Source: Chloroflexota bacterium (GTDB lineage Bacteria; Chloroflexota; Anaerolineae; Anaerolineales; Villigracilaceae). From it: a stretch of DNA of 51,215 nucleotides. The stretch's first letter is position 1; every line of letters begins with the position of its first letter. The position numbers and the translations under genes were made by a program. The notes below the pieces were generated by a model. It did no database searches, had not been told where the DNA came from, and saw only the letters and a list, made by a program, of their open reading frames with translations. This document shows, in pieces, positions 24,281-33,137 of this stretch. The stretch lies in contig JACRLC010000085.1 in assembly GCA_016235425.1 (NCBI GenBank), forward strand, positions 1-51,215. The letters run 5' to 3'.

Positions 24281-25797
24281 TATGCACCTCCCAGCAGACG
24301 AAGAATGTTTTCAACGCCTGTCGAAACGAGCGGTACCATGAACCTTGGGTATAACCCAATCACTATCATAAATCCGCAAAGTGTAACGATTGCCACCTTA
24401 TCGAGCATGGTGACATCGGTGATGTGACCTTCGAGTTTTTCGGGCATTTTGGCAAAGAAGACCTGGCGGATGTTTCGCATGATGTAGGCCGCGGTGATGA
24501 CGATGGAAATGCTGGCGATAACCGCCACCATCCATTGTGCGCCCCACACCCCCATGAAGATTGGGAACTCAGCCACGAAGCCCGAGAAGCCTGGCATACC
24601 CATCGAGACGAGGCCGCCGATGATGAAGCCGATGGCCGCGAAGGGCATAATCCTGCTCATGCCGCCGAGTTCGGGAATCTGGCGGGTATGCGAGCGGTCG
24701 TAAATCATTCCTGTGATGGCAAAGAAGAGAGCCGTCATCACGCCGTGCGAGAACATCTGCACGCCCGCGCCCGTGAGACCTGCTTCATTGAGTGTGGAAA
24801 AGCCGAGCATGACCAGTCCCATGTGCGAAACGGACGAGAAGCCAATCATGTATTTCAAGTCCTTTTGCACGAAGGCGATGTACGCGCCGTAGACCACCGC
24901 AACACCCGCAAAAATCATGATGAGCCACGACCATTGCTTCGCGCCTTCGGGCAGGAGCATGATGCCCACGCGCAAGGCGGCGAACGCGCCGAGCTTCATC
25001 AGCACGCCTGCGTGGAACATGGAAACGGCTGTCGGTGCGGCCACGTGTCCGTCAGGTGACCAGTTGTGGAAGGGCCAGATACCGCCCAGGACTGCGAAGC
25101 CGAGGAAGACAGGCAGGAACCAGATGTATTGGAAGGTCTGCGAGAAGCCCGCGTTTTCCAAAACTGTCATATCGAAGGTGAGCACGCCTGTGTTCTGGAA
25201 GTTCGTCCAGTACATCACCAGCGCGCCGACGAGCGAAACCACCGAACCGATGAACAGGTACAGGGTCAGTTTCATGGCGGCGTATTCGCGGGTCTGCACC
25301 CAGCCCCAAATGGCAATGAGCAGGTACATCGGGAACACGGCGATTTCATAGAAGAAGAACAACATGAACAGGTCGAGCGAGACAAAGACACCGAACACAC
25401 CCGAAGCAAGGATGAACAGGAAGGCGAAGAATTCGCGCGGCCTGTCCTGAATGCCCGCCATCACGTGCTTGTCGTCATCGCCCCACGAGATCAACACACC
25501 CGTGAACATGACCACACCCGTCAACAGGACGAGCGGCGTGCTCATGCCGTCCACGCCGAAGTGCAGGCTGATGCCGAGCGCGGGGAGCCAGTTGTATTTT
25601 TCAACGAACTGGTAACCTGCGGCGGCTGTATCGTATGAGAAATACACCCAGAACGAAAGGAGCAACGCGAAGGTGGCGGATGCCAGCGCAACGCCGCGGG
25701 TCTCGTTCTTCTTGTCGGCGGGCATAAGCAGCATGATTGCCGCCGCGACCATCGGTGTGAAGGTAATAACGCTTAATACTGGAAAGTTCATAATCAC
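24280..25797 (-). CDS. nuoM: NADH-quinone oxidoreductase subunit M (second copy)
   Basis: 505 residues, 14 helices. It shows LHFGVDGMSTPLVLLTGVVM, FMLFFFYEIAVFPMYLLIAI with the conserved Glu, LGGIWPFHNWSPDGHVAAPT, where the second lysine site is replaced by Ile-Trp-Pro, and FVQKDLKYMIGFSSVSHMGL. The usual NuoM text at this site is KxPxxPFHTWLPDAH; here it is GIWPFHNWSPDGH, so the helix-7 lysine differs from the first copy. Two M genes in a row suggest an extra antiporter module. It is preceded by a palindromic repeat and follows the first nuoM by 58 bp. Confidence 0.9.
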   Translation of the reverse strand: MIMNFPVLSVITFTPMVAAAIMLLMPADKKNETRGVALASATFALLLSFWVYFSYDTAAAGYQFVEKYNWLPALGISLHFGVDGMSTPLVLLTGVVMFTGVLISWGDDDKHVMAGIQDRPREFFAFLFILASGVFGVFVSLDLFMLFFFYEIAVFPMYLLIAIWGWVQTREYAAMKLTLYLFIGSVVSLVGALVMYWTNFQNTGVLTFDMTVLENAGFSQTFQYIWFLPVFLGFAVLGGIWPFHNWSPDGHVAAPTAVSMFHAGVLMKLGAFAALRVGIMLLPEGAKQWSWLIMIFAGVAVVYGAYIAFVQKDLKYMIGFSSVSHMGLVMLGFSTLNEAGLTGAGVQMFSHGVMTALFFAITGMIYDRSHTRQIPELGGMSRIMPFAAIGFIIGGLVSMGMPGFSGFVAEFPIFMGVWGAQWMVAVIASISIVITAAYIMRNIRQVFFAKMPEKLEGHITDVTMLDKVAIVTLCGFMIVIGLYPRFMVPLVSTGVENILRLLGGA

Positions 25798-25803
25798 CTC
25801 GTA

Positions 25804-25848
25804 CCCTCATCCTAACCCTCTCCCTTCGGGAGAGGGTTAGGATGAGGG
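25804..25848. repeat. GAGGG-type palindromic repeat between the two nuoM genes
   Basis: CCCTCATCCTAACCCTCTCCC and GGGAGAGGGTTAGGATGAGGG form a perfect 21-bp stem with a TTC loop. The same ends (CCCTCA...TGAGGG) recur at 30484, 31732, 35900 and inside recJ at 49227. It fills most of the spacer between the two nuoM genes and may act as a transcript-stabilising or attenuating hairpin. Confidence 0.85.
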
Positions 25849-25855
25849 GAACGTA

Positions 25856-27382
25856 TTAGAAGAGAGCCACCACGGCTTTATTGATGACGTTCAAAATCCA
25901 CGCGGGCCAGATGCCGATCCACAGGATGAGCGCCATCAACGGAGCCATCACCAGAATTTCGCGCGTGCTGATTTCGGTCAATTTGTGTTCGCCGTGCGCC
26001 CAATGTTCGTTCACCGGGCCGTGCAATACTTTCTTGATTCCCTTCAAAATGTACGCGCCCGTGAAGAGCAGGCCGAGCATCGAAATCGCGGTGTACACGG
26101 TCAAAATCGGGAACGCACCCCGCACCACCAGGAACTCGGAAACGAAGCCGTTGAGTCCAGGCAGGCCGAGCGAAGCCATCGAAGTGAAGATCAGGATGCC
26201 GCCATAGACAGGCACGAGCGGGAACAGGCCGCCGAACTCCTCGAGATTGCGGGTGTGTGTCCGTTCGTAGATCACGCCGACGAGGAAGAACATGCCCGCC
26301 GCCGATAAACCGTGATTGAACATCTGGAGGATTGCGCCGTTTAATGCGATGGCCGCATCGGTCGTTCCGGACGCCAGACCTGCCGCGGCGATACCGAGCA
26401 CCACGAACCCCATGTGATTGACCGAGGAATACGCCACGAGCCGTTTGAAGTCCGTTTGGCCGTAGGCTGCGAACGCGCCGAAGACAATCGCCGCGACTGC
26501 GAGGAATGCCAGCGCACCCGCGAACATCTTTGCTTCCACGGGATAGAGCGGCAGGATTAATCGCAGGAAACCGTACGCGCCGAGTTTGAGCAAAACGCCA
26601 GCCAGCAACATCGAGCCAGCAGTCGGGGCTTCGGTATGCGCGTCGGGGAGCCAGGTGTGGAACGGCCACAACGGGACTTTGACCGCGAAGGCAATCACGA
26701 ATGCCCAGAACGCAATCGTCTTGACCGTGTGAACGGACATGCCGAGGAGCACTCTGTCCGCTGTCAGCGAGTTCCACTGCCGATATAACGAGACCAGGTC
26801 AAACGTCCCGAAAAGAACGCCGAGCATCTGAATGGCAAGCAAAAGACCGAGCGAACCACCCATCGTGTAGATCATGAACTTGAGCGAAGCGTAGTCCCGA
26901 TTCGCGCTGCCCCACTGGTTGATGAGGAAGTACATCGGGACGAGTCCAACTTCCCAGAAGACGAAGAAGATGAGCAGGTCGAGCGCCATGAACACGCCGA
27001 GCATGCCCGTCTCGAGGAAGAGAAAGAGCATCATGTAGGGCTTGACGCGGTCGGTAATGCTGAACGAGGCAAGGATGGCAAGCGGAGTGAGGAGCGTGGT
27101 CAGCAAGACCATCGTGAGGGAGAGGCCGTCCACGCCGAGGTGCAGGGACGAGCCGATCGCTTCGTACCAGACATAAGACTCTTCAAACTGGAAGCCAGGC
27201 TGGTCAGCATTGAAGTTCACCCACACCATGAGCGAAAGCACGAACGGGACGAGGCTCGCGCCGAACGCAAACCAACGCAGAAGTTTATTCTCGTCCCTGG
27301 GGAGGAAGAGCATAATTACTGCCGCAAGTGCGGGGAAGAACAGGATAAGTGTGAGGTAATGAGATGCAATGAAATTCATCAT
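25856..27382 (-). CDS. nuoM: NADH-quinone oxidoreductase subunit M (first copy)
   Basis: 508 residues, 14 helices, canonical for NuoM. Landmarks are SLHLGVDGLSLTMVLLTTLL, LLIFFVFWEVGLVPMYFLIN with the helix-5 glutamate, VKVPLWPFHTWLPDAHTEAP with the helix-7 lysine (VKVP), and YGQTDFKRLVAYSSVNHMGF. It starts six bases after the nuoL stop. Compared with the second copy it keeps the lysine normally needed for pumping, so this is the conventional NuoM. Confidence 0.95.
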   Translation of the reverse strand: MMNFIASHYLTLILFFPALAAVIMLFLPRDENKLLRWFAFGASLVPFVLSLMVWVNFNADQPGFQFEESYVWYEAIGSSLHLGVDGLSLTMVLLTTLLTPLAILASFSITDRVKPYMMLFLFLETGMLGVFMALDLLIFFVFWEVGLVPMYFLINQWGSANRDYASLKFMIYTMGGSLGLLLAIQMLGVLFGTFDLVSLYRQWNSLTADRVLLGMSVHTVKTIAFWAFVIAFAVKVPLWPFHTWLPDAHTEAPTAGSMLLAGVLLKLGAYGFLRLILPLYPVEAKMFAGALAFLAVAAIVFGAFAAYGQTDFKRLVAYSSVNHMGFVVLGIAAAGLASGTTDAAIALNGAILQMFNHGLSAAGMFFLVGVIYERTHTRNLEEFGGLFPLVPVYGGILIFTSMASLGLPGLNGFVSEFLVVRGAFPILTVYTAISMLGLLFTGAYILKGIKKVLHGPVNEHWAHGEHKLTEISTREILVMAPLMALILWIGIWPAWILNVINKAVVALF

Positions 27383-27388
27383 TACTCC

Positions 27389-29545
27389 TTAAGCCAGCAG
27401 CAGATAGTAGAGCGCCGCGCCGACGACGATGAAGATAACGAGCGCAAGCATGAAATACTGCTGGACGCGTCCCGTTTGGATTGGGCGCAGGTTACGGCCA
27501 ACCCATTGTGTGGCGTCGGCCGTGCCGTCACCGAAGAAGCGGTTGATGACGGGGAGGTCAAAGTAATTGCGGATGATGTCGCCGAGGAACTGGGTGACTT
27601 TGCCAAAGGTGTGCAGGATGCCGTCAATCACACCCTTGTCCATCCAGGCAGAGACGAAGGTTTCAGAGAACCAATAAGCAGGCTTGACGAAGAGGAAGTC
27701 GTAGGCTTCGTCGAAGTACCATTTGTTCTTGAGAACAGGGATTTGGAATTTGTCTTCCGCAGGGGTTTGGACATTGCGATAGGCCAGCCAGCCGAAGAAC
27801 AAACCGCCGAGGGCAACAAAAAGCGAAGTGAGAAGCGGGACGACGTTGAATTCCAACGCTTCGGGGTGTTCGGCCAATGTGCCGCCGACAAATTCATGGA
27901 ACCAGTTCGGGACGAGTCCGCCGAAGAGTGGGAAATGTTCGGGGATGCCGACCCAGCCGTAGGTCACGGCAAAGAACGCCAGAACTACGAGCGGCGCGGT
28001 CATCGTCCAGGGAGTCTCCTGCGCGTGTTCGGCTTCCTTTGTGCGAGGTTCGCCCAGGAAGGTCAACGTAATTTGGCGCATGGTGTAGAAGGCCGTCATG
28101 AACGCGGCGACTGCCAGCGTAATGAAGACCGCCATGTGACCATGACCAAACGCGTCCGCGAGGATTTCATCCTTTGACCAGAAACCAGCAGTCAAAATCG
28201 GGAACCCAGAGAGAGCAAAACCGCCGATGAGGAAGGTCCAGAACGTGATGGGCATTTTATTGCGGAGGCCGCCCATGTTGAACATGTTCTGCGGGTCAGT
28301 TTCATGATTGCCCGTGTGCAAAACGCCATGCTCCATGCCGTGAATGACCGAGCCAGAGCCGAGGAAGAGCAGGGCTTTGAAGAAGGCGTGAGTGATGAGA
28401 TGGAAGACTGCGGCTACATACGCGCCGATGCCCAACGCGGCAATCATGAAACCAAGTTGTGAAATCGTCGAGTAGGCGAGCACGCGCTTGATGTCATTTT
28501 GAGCGACGGCAATCGTCGCGGCGAAGAGCGCTGTGAACGCGCCGATGAACGCAACCACAGACATGGCGGTCGTGAGCTCATGTCCGTTGAAATCGGTGGT
28601 GAGGAGCGGGAACATGCGAATGACCGCGTACACGCCCGCGGACACCATCGTCGCGGCATGAATCATCGCGCTGACGGGTGTCGGGCCTTCCATCGCGTCG
28701 GGAAGCCACACGTGCAAAGGCCACTGTGCAGACTTGCCCACCGTGCCGATGAAGAGCAGGAGCGCGATCAAACCCGCGGCCGAGAGGCCGAAGATGGGCG
28801 TCATCGTGGTGCCGAGGATATGCAGCGTCTCTTCGGTGAAGATTTCACGGAAAGACAGTGTGCCAGTTGCCCAGTAAAGGAAGGCGATGCCCAACAACAT
28901 AAACACGTCGCCGACGCGGGTAGTCATGAAGGCTTTGATGGCCGCATTGCGGGCGGAGGGCTTGCCATACCAGAAGCCAATCAACAGGTATGAGCACAAG
29001 CCCATGATTTCCCAACCCACGAAGAGCGTGAGCAGGTTATCCGAGACAACAAGTGTGTACATGCCGAAGGCAAACAAACCGAGAAACGCGAAGAAGCGCG
29101 AGTACATCGGCTCGATGGATGGAACTACATGCTTGCGTCCATGTTCTTCGACGGTCGCGCCGTGCGGGGGCAAACCCGCCACATCATGGTCACCTTTAGG
29201 CTGGCCGAAATTGTGGTAGCCAACACTGTAAAGGAAAATCATGAAAATCGTGATGGACACGAAGAACAGCACCGCCGCGCCGACGGGGTCAATCAGCACG
29301 CCAATCTTGAGAAACGTGTCGCCTGTCGGCAGCCAGTTCAGCGAAGATTCAAAGGGATGCTCGCCCAGATGTTCCACCCCGATGGCACGGAAGAAAACCA
29401 CCATGCTGGCCAGCCACGAAAGAGCCGCCGCACCCACGCCAATGGTATGGCTGAGCGCCTTGCTCTTGTTCGTGAACAACACGATCAGGAAGAACGCCAG
29501 GATGGGAGGAAGAGGAATTAACCAAATCAATGTTTCTGTCGTCAT
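27389..29545 (-). CDS. nuoL: NADH-quinone oxidoreductase subunit L
   Basis: 718 residues, about 100 longer than the E. coli protein but like the cyanobacterial/Chloroflexota form. Motifs include LVVSDNLLTLFVGWEIMGLC, GTVGKSAQWPLHVWLPDAME and IAVAQNDIKRVLAYSTISQL. The C-terminal region contains the amphipathic lateral helix (about residues 635-690) that lies along the membrane arm, and a last membrane helix (YFMLALVIFIVVGAALYYLL). A 2M-type complex with an extra pump should have a longer lateral helix; the size here does not settle it. It forms the distal end of the arm. Confidence 0.95.
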   Translation of the reverse strand: MTTETLIWLIPLPPILAFFLIVLFTNKSKALSHTIGVGAAALSWLASMVVFFRAIGVEHLGEHPFESSLNWLPTGDTFLKIGVLIDPVGAAVLFFVSITIFMIFLYSVGYHNFGQPKGDHDVAGLPPHGATVEEHGRKHVVPSIEPMYSRFFAFLGLFAFGMYTLVVSDNLLTLFVGWEIMGLCSYLLIGFWYGKPSARNAAIKAFMTTRVGDVFMLLGIAFLYWATGTLSFREIFTEETLHILGTTMTPIFGLSAAGLIALLLFIGTVGKSAQWPLHVWLPDAMEGPTPVSAMIHAATMVSAGVYAVIRMFPLLTTDFNGHELTTAMSVVAFIGAFTALFAATIAVAQNDIKRVLAYSTISQLGFMIAALGIGAYVAAVFHLITHAFFKALLFLGSGSVIHGMEHGVLHTGNHETDPQNMFNMGGLRNKMPITFWTFLIGGFALSGFPILTAGFWSKDEILADAFGHGHMAVFITLAVAAFMTAFYTMRQITLTFLGEPRTKEAEHAQETPWTMTAPLVVLAFFAVTYGWVGIPEHFPLFGGLVPNWFHEFVGGTLAEHPEALEFNVVPLLTSLFVALGGLFFGWLAYRNVQTPAEDKFQIPVLKNKWYFDEAYDFLFVKPAYWFSETFVSAWMDKGVIDGILHTFGKVTQFLGDIIRNYFDLPVINRFFGDGTADATQWVGRNLRPIQTGRVQQYFMLALVIFIVVGAALYYLLLA

Positions 29546-29555
29546 GAGGCCTCCG

Positions 29556-29640
29556 ATGATCGCGATTCGCTTATCGCCTATGGCTTATCGCGTTTTCGAT
29601 ACGGTCCGCGATTTGCGATATGCGATTCGCGATATGCGAA
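29556..29640. repeat. Short-motif repetitive spacer between nuoL and nuoK
   Basis: The 96-bp spacer is built from variants of GCGAT(T/A)(T/C)GC: CGCGATTCGCTTATCGCC, GCTTATCGCG, GCGATTTGCGATATGCG, and ATTCGCGATATGCGA. Many sub-motifs are self-complementary (CGCGATTTGCG, ATATGCGATTCGCGATAT). It contains no gene and could be a slippage-prone or structured spacer. Confidence 0.55.
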
Positions 29641-29641
29641 C

Positions 29642-29950
29642 CTACCACTTCATCAAATCAATATCATCTGCAATGACCGTGTTACGTTTGCGATACACAG
29701 AAATCACGAGCGCGAGACCCACAGCCACTTCCGCCGCGGCCACCGCGAAAACGATAATCGCAAAAACCTGTCCCGCCATCTGGGTCACGTCACCGTAACG
29801 CCAGAACGCGGCCAGGTTCACATTCACCGAATTCAACATCAACTCGACGCCAAGCAAAATCGCAACGGCGTTGCGCCGGGTAAGCACGCCGAATAAACCA
29901 ATGCTGAACAAACCAGCCGAAAGAATGAGATACCAGGAAAGTGGAACCAT
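29642..29950 (-). CDS. nuoK: NADH-quinone oxidoreductase subunit K
   Basis: 102 residues, three membrane helices. It has VAILLGVELMLNSVNVNLAA with the essential helix-2 glutamate and VFAVAAAEVAVGLALVISVY with the second one. This short subunit links the pump modules with NuoH. It starts nine bases after the nuoJ stop and is separated from nuoL by a repetitive spacer. Confidence 0.96.
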   Translation of the reverse strand: MVPLSWYLILSAGLFSIGLFGVLTRRNAVAILLGVELMLNSVNVNLAAFWRYGDVTQMAGQVFAIIVFAVAAAEVAVGLALVISVYRKRNTVIADDIDLMKW

Positions 29951-29959
29951 CGCGGCCTC

Positions 29960-30469
29960 CTATTTGCGATTGAACGCGACGTACACCGCGCCCACCAACG
30001 CCGCCAGCAACAGGACGGACGCAACTTCAAACGGCAGGACGTAGGCATTCGGCGAAGTCAACGCTTCACCCAACTGCCCCACCGCATCGAACCCGGACGG
30101 GAGGCCTGCCGCGGCTTTCGAGGAGCCGCTCCACCCGAGGACGAGTGCTGACAGCCCGAGGTAACTAGCCACAGCCAGCAACGCACCCACCCACCAATTC
30201 TTATGGGTTTGGGGGCCCGAGTCACGCGCGTCCTTGCGGGTGAGCATCACCGCGAAGATGAACAGGATGGCAATCGCACCGATGTACACCACCACCTGCA
30301 CCACCGCCAGAAAGCCCGCATTCAGCAGGGCATAGACAACAGCCACGCCGAACAGCGTAGCCACCAGCCACAACGCGGCATGGATGAGATTGCGAGTGGT
30401 CACCACCATAAACGCAGAACCAAGTGTGACCAGTGCAACGATAAGAAAAACGATTTGTTCAGCAGTCAT
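29960..30469 (-). CDS. nuoJ: NADH-quinone oxidoreductase subunit J
   Basis: 169 residues, five helices. Helix 3 with its pi-bulge is visible as VVQVVVYIGAIAILFIFAVM, the family hallmark, after NLIHAALWLVATLFGVAVVY. The subunit takes part in the conformational coupling between quinone site and pumps. nuoI, which usually lies between H and J, is absent here. A palindromic repeat occupies the spacer to nuoH. Confidence 0.95.
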   Translation of the reverse strand: MTAEQIVFLIVALVTLGSAFMVVTTRNLIHAALWLVATLFGVAVVYALLNAGFLAVVQVVVYIGAIAILFIFAVMLTRKDARDSGPQTHKNWWVGALLAVASYLGLSALVLGWSGSSKAAAGLPSGFDAVGQLGEALTSPNAYVLPFEVASVLLLAALVGAVYVAFNRK

Positions 30470-30483
30470 AGTTCATCCTTGTT

Positions 30484-30519
30484 CCCCTCTCCCGAAGGGA
30501 GAGGGGCTAGGGGTGAGGG
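30484..30519. repeat. GAGGG-type palindromic repeat between nuoH and nuoJ
   Basis: CCCCTCTCCC-GAA-GGGAGAGGGG (30484-30506) is a perfect 10-bp stem, followed by CTAGGGGTGAGGG. This is a shortened copy lacking the leading CCCTCA arm. It fills the 53-bp gap between nuoH and nuoJ where nuoI would be expected. Confidence 0.8.
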
Positions 30520-30522
30520 TAA

Positions 30523-31716
30523 TTAATGATGCGCCTCAGCCACCGCTTTCGGCCCTTCCACTTTTTCACGTTCCCTGCGGCTGACAGTCCGGGCTACTTC
30601 CATCGCGGCCCACGCGACCAAAACGTTCGACAGGAACATGCCCGAGACGTAGAGCCAGGTTGGGGTCCCCGCGAGAAGCGCATTCGCCAGAGCAACGACC
30701 ATCAAAAGGACGAAGGCCACGGGCGTCAAGAACTTCCAGTTGAAAGCCAGCATGTGGTCAATGCGGATACGCATCATGGTGTATTTGATCCACATGATGA
30801 TCCAGTAGCCGATCATCGCCTTGAAAACCATCACTGCAACCGCGAGGAAGGGACTAACCTGCTCAAGCCCGAAAAAGCGATAGCCGCCGAAGAATAAGAT
30901 TGCCCAGAAGCCGCCGAAAGTAAAAGCGTGCAAAAGCTCGCCGGCATAGAACATGCCGAATTTCATGCCTGCATATTCGATGTTGTAACCGGAAACCAGT
31001 TCCGATTCGCCTTCGGAGAGGTCGAACGGCGCGCGTCCGAGTTCTGCAATTGCAGCAATCAGGAAGATGAGTGCGGCAAGCGGCGCAATGAAAACAAACC
31101 AGGTATTCTGCGCCTGCACAATTCCGTTCAAACCCATCGAACCTGAGAGAATCGTCGGGATGAGCAAAGTGGCAAGCATGGGCACTTCAAACGAGACCAT
31201 CACAGCCACCTGGCGGAACGCACCAATCAACGCGAACTTGTTGTTCGACGCCCAGCCCGCCATGATGATCGAGAGCGTCCCAATCGCGCCTGCCGCAATC
31301 AAATACAGCAAGCCGACGTTCAAGTCCACGCTGAGGATGACGGGGGCCAGCGGCACAATCGCCCAGAGAATGAGCACCGACATCATCGAGAGCATCGGCG
31401 CGATGTTGTACACGACCTTGTCCGCGCCGCCTGGGGTGAAGTCTTCTTTAATAAGAAGTTTGACAATGTCCGCAAACGGCTGGATGAGACCGAACGGGCC
31501 GACGCGGTTCGGGCCGAGACGGTCCTGGAAGCGCGCCACCACCTTGCGCTCGATCCAGACAAGGAAGATGTCCAATACCATGAGCAATGTAATGAGCAGG
31601 AGCACGCCGAGGAACGCAATCAACACCTGCGCGGCAACTTCGTTCATGCCCCAGCCCGTAAACACGCCCATGAGCCAGTCTGCGGCTGTTTTGAGGGGGT
31701 CATTCCAAAAATTCAT
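30523..31716 (-). CDS. nuoH: NADH-quinone oxidoreductase subunit H
   Basis: 397 residues, eight helices. It shows DRLGPNRVGPFGLIQPFADI (the quinone-site region), LGRAPFDLSEGESELVSGYN with the charged loop, YAGMKFGMFYAGEL and RIDHMLAFNWKFLTP. The C-terminus adds a basic tail and an extra helix (FLSNVLVAWAAMEVARTVSR). NuoH joins the membrane arm to the peripheral arm, whose subunits B, C, D and I are not encoded nearby. The gene follows a terminator-like hairpin and a repeat after nuoA. Confidence 0.96.
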   Translation of the reverse strand: MNFWNDPLKTAADWLMGVFTGWGMNEVAAQVLIAFLGVLLLITLLMVLDIFLVWIERKVVARFQDRLGPNRVGPFGLIQPFADIVKLLIKEDFTPGGADKVVYNIAPMLSMMSVLILWAIVPLAPVILSVDLNVGLLYLIAAGAIGTLSIIMAGWASNNKFALIGAFRQVAVMVSFEVPMLATLLIPTILSGSMGLNGIVQAQNTWFVFIAPLAALIFLIAAIAELGRAPFDLSEGESELVSGYNIEYAGMKFGMFYAGELLHAFTFGGFWAILFFGGYRFFGLEQVSPFLAVAVMVFKAMIGYWIIMWIKYTMMRIRIDHMLAFNWKFLTPVAFVLLMVVALANALLAGTPTWLYVSGMFLSNVLVAWAAMEVARTVSRREREKVEGPKAVAEAHH

Positions 31717-31731
31717 AAGACGCTCCTAAAT

Positions 31732-31800
31732 CCCTCATCCCCGCCCCTTCCCCCAAAGAGGGAAGGGAGTTCCCTCTTTGGGGGAAGGTTAGGGTGAGGG
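31732..31800. repeat. GAGGG-type palindromic repeat upstream of nuoH
   Basis: Begins CCCTCATCCCCGCCCCTTCC and ends TTAGGGTGAGGG. The inside is a perfect 19-bp stem, CCTTCCCCCAAAGAGGGAA with TTCCCTCTTTGGGGGAAGG. It is one of five copies of this family in the window. Confidence 0.85.
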
Positions 31801-31814
31801 CGTTTTCCTTTTAC

Positions 31815-31853
31815 ACAAAGAAAAGGCTGAAAGGAAAATTTCCTGTCAGCCTT
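31815..31853 (-). terminator. Terminator-like hairpin between nuoA and nuoH
   Basis: AAGGCTGA (31823-31830) pairs with TCAGCCTT (31846-31853), with an inner AGGAAA/TTTCCT stem. On the minus strand it is followed by TTTCTTTGTG. It should end or weaken the nuoA transcript before nuoH, so nuoA may be made in excess or nuoH may have its own promoter. Confidence 0.6.
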
Positions 31854-31873
31854 CTCCAGTTTTCATCAAAAAT

Positions 31874-32227
31874 TTACGCCCACTCCAGCATTCCCTTGCG
31901 CCAGGTGTAAACGAGGCCGGCAACGAGAATGAGGATGAAGATGATGCCTTCGATTACAGCATACAAGCCAAGTTGTCCGAGTTTGACAGCCCACGGGAAG
32001 AGAAAAACAGCTTCCACGTCGAATACAAGAAATACGAGCGCGAAGATGTAATACTGAGCCTTGAACTGCACCCAGCTATCACCGACCGTCTCGATGCCGC
32101 ACTCATAAGTTTCCGATTTAATGGGATTGGGTTTCTTGGGGCTGATAATCCACGCCACACCGATTGCGCCAACCGGGATGATCAACCCAACAACAATAAA
32201 CAATAATACGTAAAGCCACTCGTTCAT
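31874..32227 (-). CDS. nuoA: NADH-quinone oxidoreductase subunit A
   Basis: 117 residues from ATG 32227, which has GGAG six bases upstream; the longer frame upstream is not supported. Three helices, with KSETYECGIETVGDSWVQFK in the first loop (its Cys-Gly is the family signature) and YYIFALVFLVFDVEAVFLFP with the Asp-Glu pair of helix 2. It contacts the quinone channel. It is the first nuo gene in this cluster; nuoB, C and D, which usually follow it, are missing. Confidence 0.95.
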   Translation of the reverse strand: MNEWLYVLLFIVVGLIIPVGAIGVAWIISPKKPNPIKSETYECGIETVGDSWVQFKAQYYIFALVFLVFDVEAVFLFPWAVKLGQLGLYAVIEGIIFILILVAGLVYTWRKGMLEWA

Positions 32228-32381
32228 CAGATGCTCCGTTGCGAAAAGTATCACAAGCGGCAAAATTGTACCATAGAGAATAAATGAGATACTACTTATC
32301 CATGTCAATTTTTTAGGTGATTTTCGTCATATATTTGCCCCGCCCGAAGCAATCCCCCGCCCGTGTTGCGTGTTCCGCAGA

Positions 32382-33137
32382 TTAAACGCGTTTCCTTCGC
32401 CTAAACAAAAACTTGACGATATCCTCCAAAAACGGAAAGCCGAGAATTCCACCGACGACGGACCCCACCGCGCCCGTAGTTCGGACAACGCCCAGGGGCA
32501 GTCCCAATAAATTAACCGCCTCGATCTCGACCATTTGGGCTGATACCGTTTTTCGGCTTTCTTCGCCGTTTGACTTGTCCACAAAGCGCAGATACAGCCA
32601 AATTGTCCCGCGGTACACCCCCACTTCCTGCGGACGGATGCTCCAGTAAAACGTGACCGATTGCCCAGGCGTCAGCGGCTCACTGATTAAGTCCGCGGGC
32701 TTCACGTCCACGCCAGCCAAATCGAAGCGCGCTTCCGCTGTGATATTGTGAGTTTCATATAAATTGGGAATCTCCACCGTCTCGCCAATGATTGTGTTCC
32801 CCTCGATTTCAGCCGTCGGCGTGACGTTGCCGAGATCATCCACTTCGAGGGTCAGGCGGACGATATCCCCTTCGCCGAGGCGGATTTGCGGGGGAAACTC
32901 AAGCGTGAGTCGGCGCGTCTCGTTGATGGCGGGTTGAGGCTGGGGCGTTGGAACATCGTCAACGACTGCCGTCACGGAGACGGGTTGCGTCGATTCAGGA
33001 GCGGCCTCGGCAGGTTCTTCGGTGGCACCGCCGGCAGGAGCAGCACTTCCCGCTCCACAGGCAAGGCTGACTGCAACCAAAGCCAGACCTGCAAGCAGGA
33101 GGAAAATGTTTCGGGGAGGAAAATGCTTGAGATTCAC
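32382..33137 (-). CDS. Secreted lipoprotein with beta-rich domain
   Basis: 251 residues from a GTG. A lipobox VSLAC at about residue 23-27 follows a hydrophobic helix, so residue Cys27 is probably lipidated. Then comes a low-complexity Ala/Pro/Glu linker (28-70) and a beta-rich domain (about 75-205) with YRGTIWLYLRFVDKSNGEES near its end. The C-terminus (VRTTGAVGSVVGGILGFPFL then RRRKRV) looks like a second membrane segment with a basic tail. No named family is recognised. Its start overlaps the stop of the small gene upstream (GTGA), so both are co-translated. Confidence 0.7.
   Translation of the reverse strand: MNLKHFPPRNIFLLLAGLALVAVSLACGAGSAAPAGGATEEPAEAAPESTQPVSVTAVVDDVPTPQPQPAINETRRLTLEFPPQIRLGEGDIVRLTLEVDDLGNVTPTAEIEGNTIIGETVEIPNLYETHNITAEARFDLAGVDVKPADLISEPLTPGQSVTFYWSIRPQEVGVYRGTIWLYLRFVDKSNGEESRKTVSAQMVEIEAVNLLGLPLGVVRTTGAVGSVVGGILGFPFLEDIVKFLFRRRKRV

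Noticed and set aside
27140-28177. 345-codon plus-strand ORF opposite nuoM and nuoL
   Set aside because: It lies antisense to clearly coding membrane-protein genes and its composition (charged, no domain) is typical of a shadow frame.
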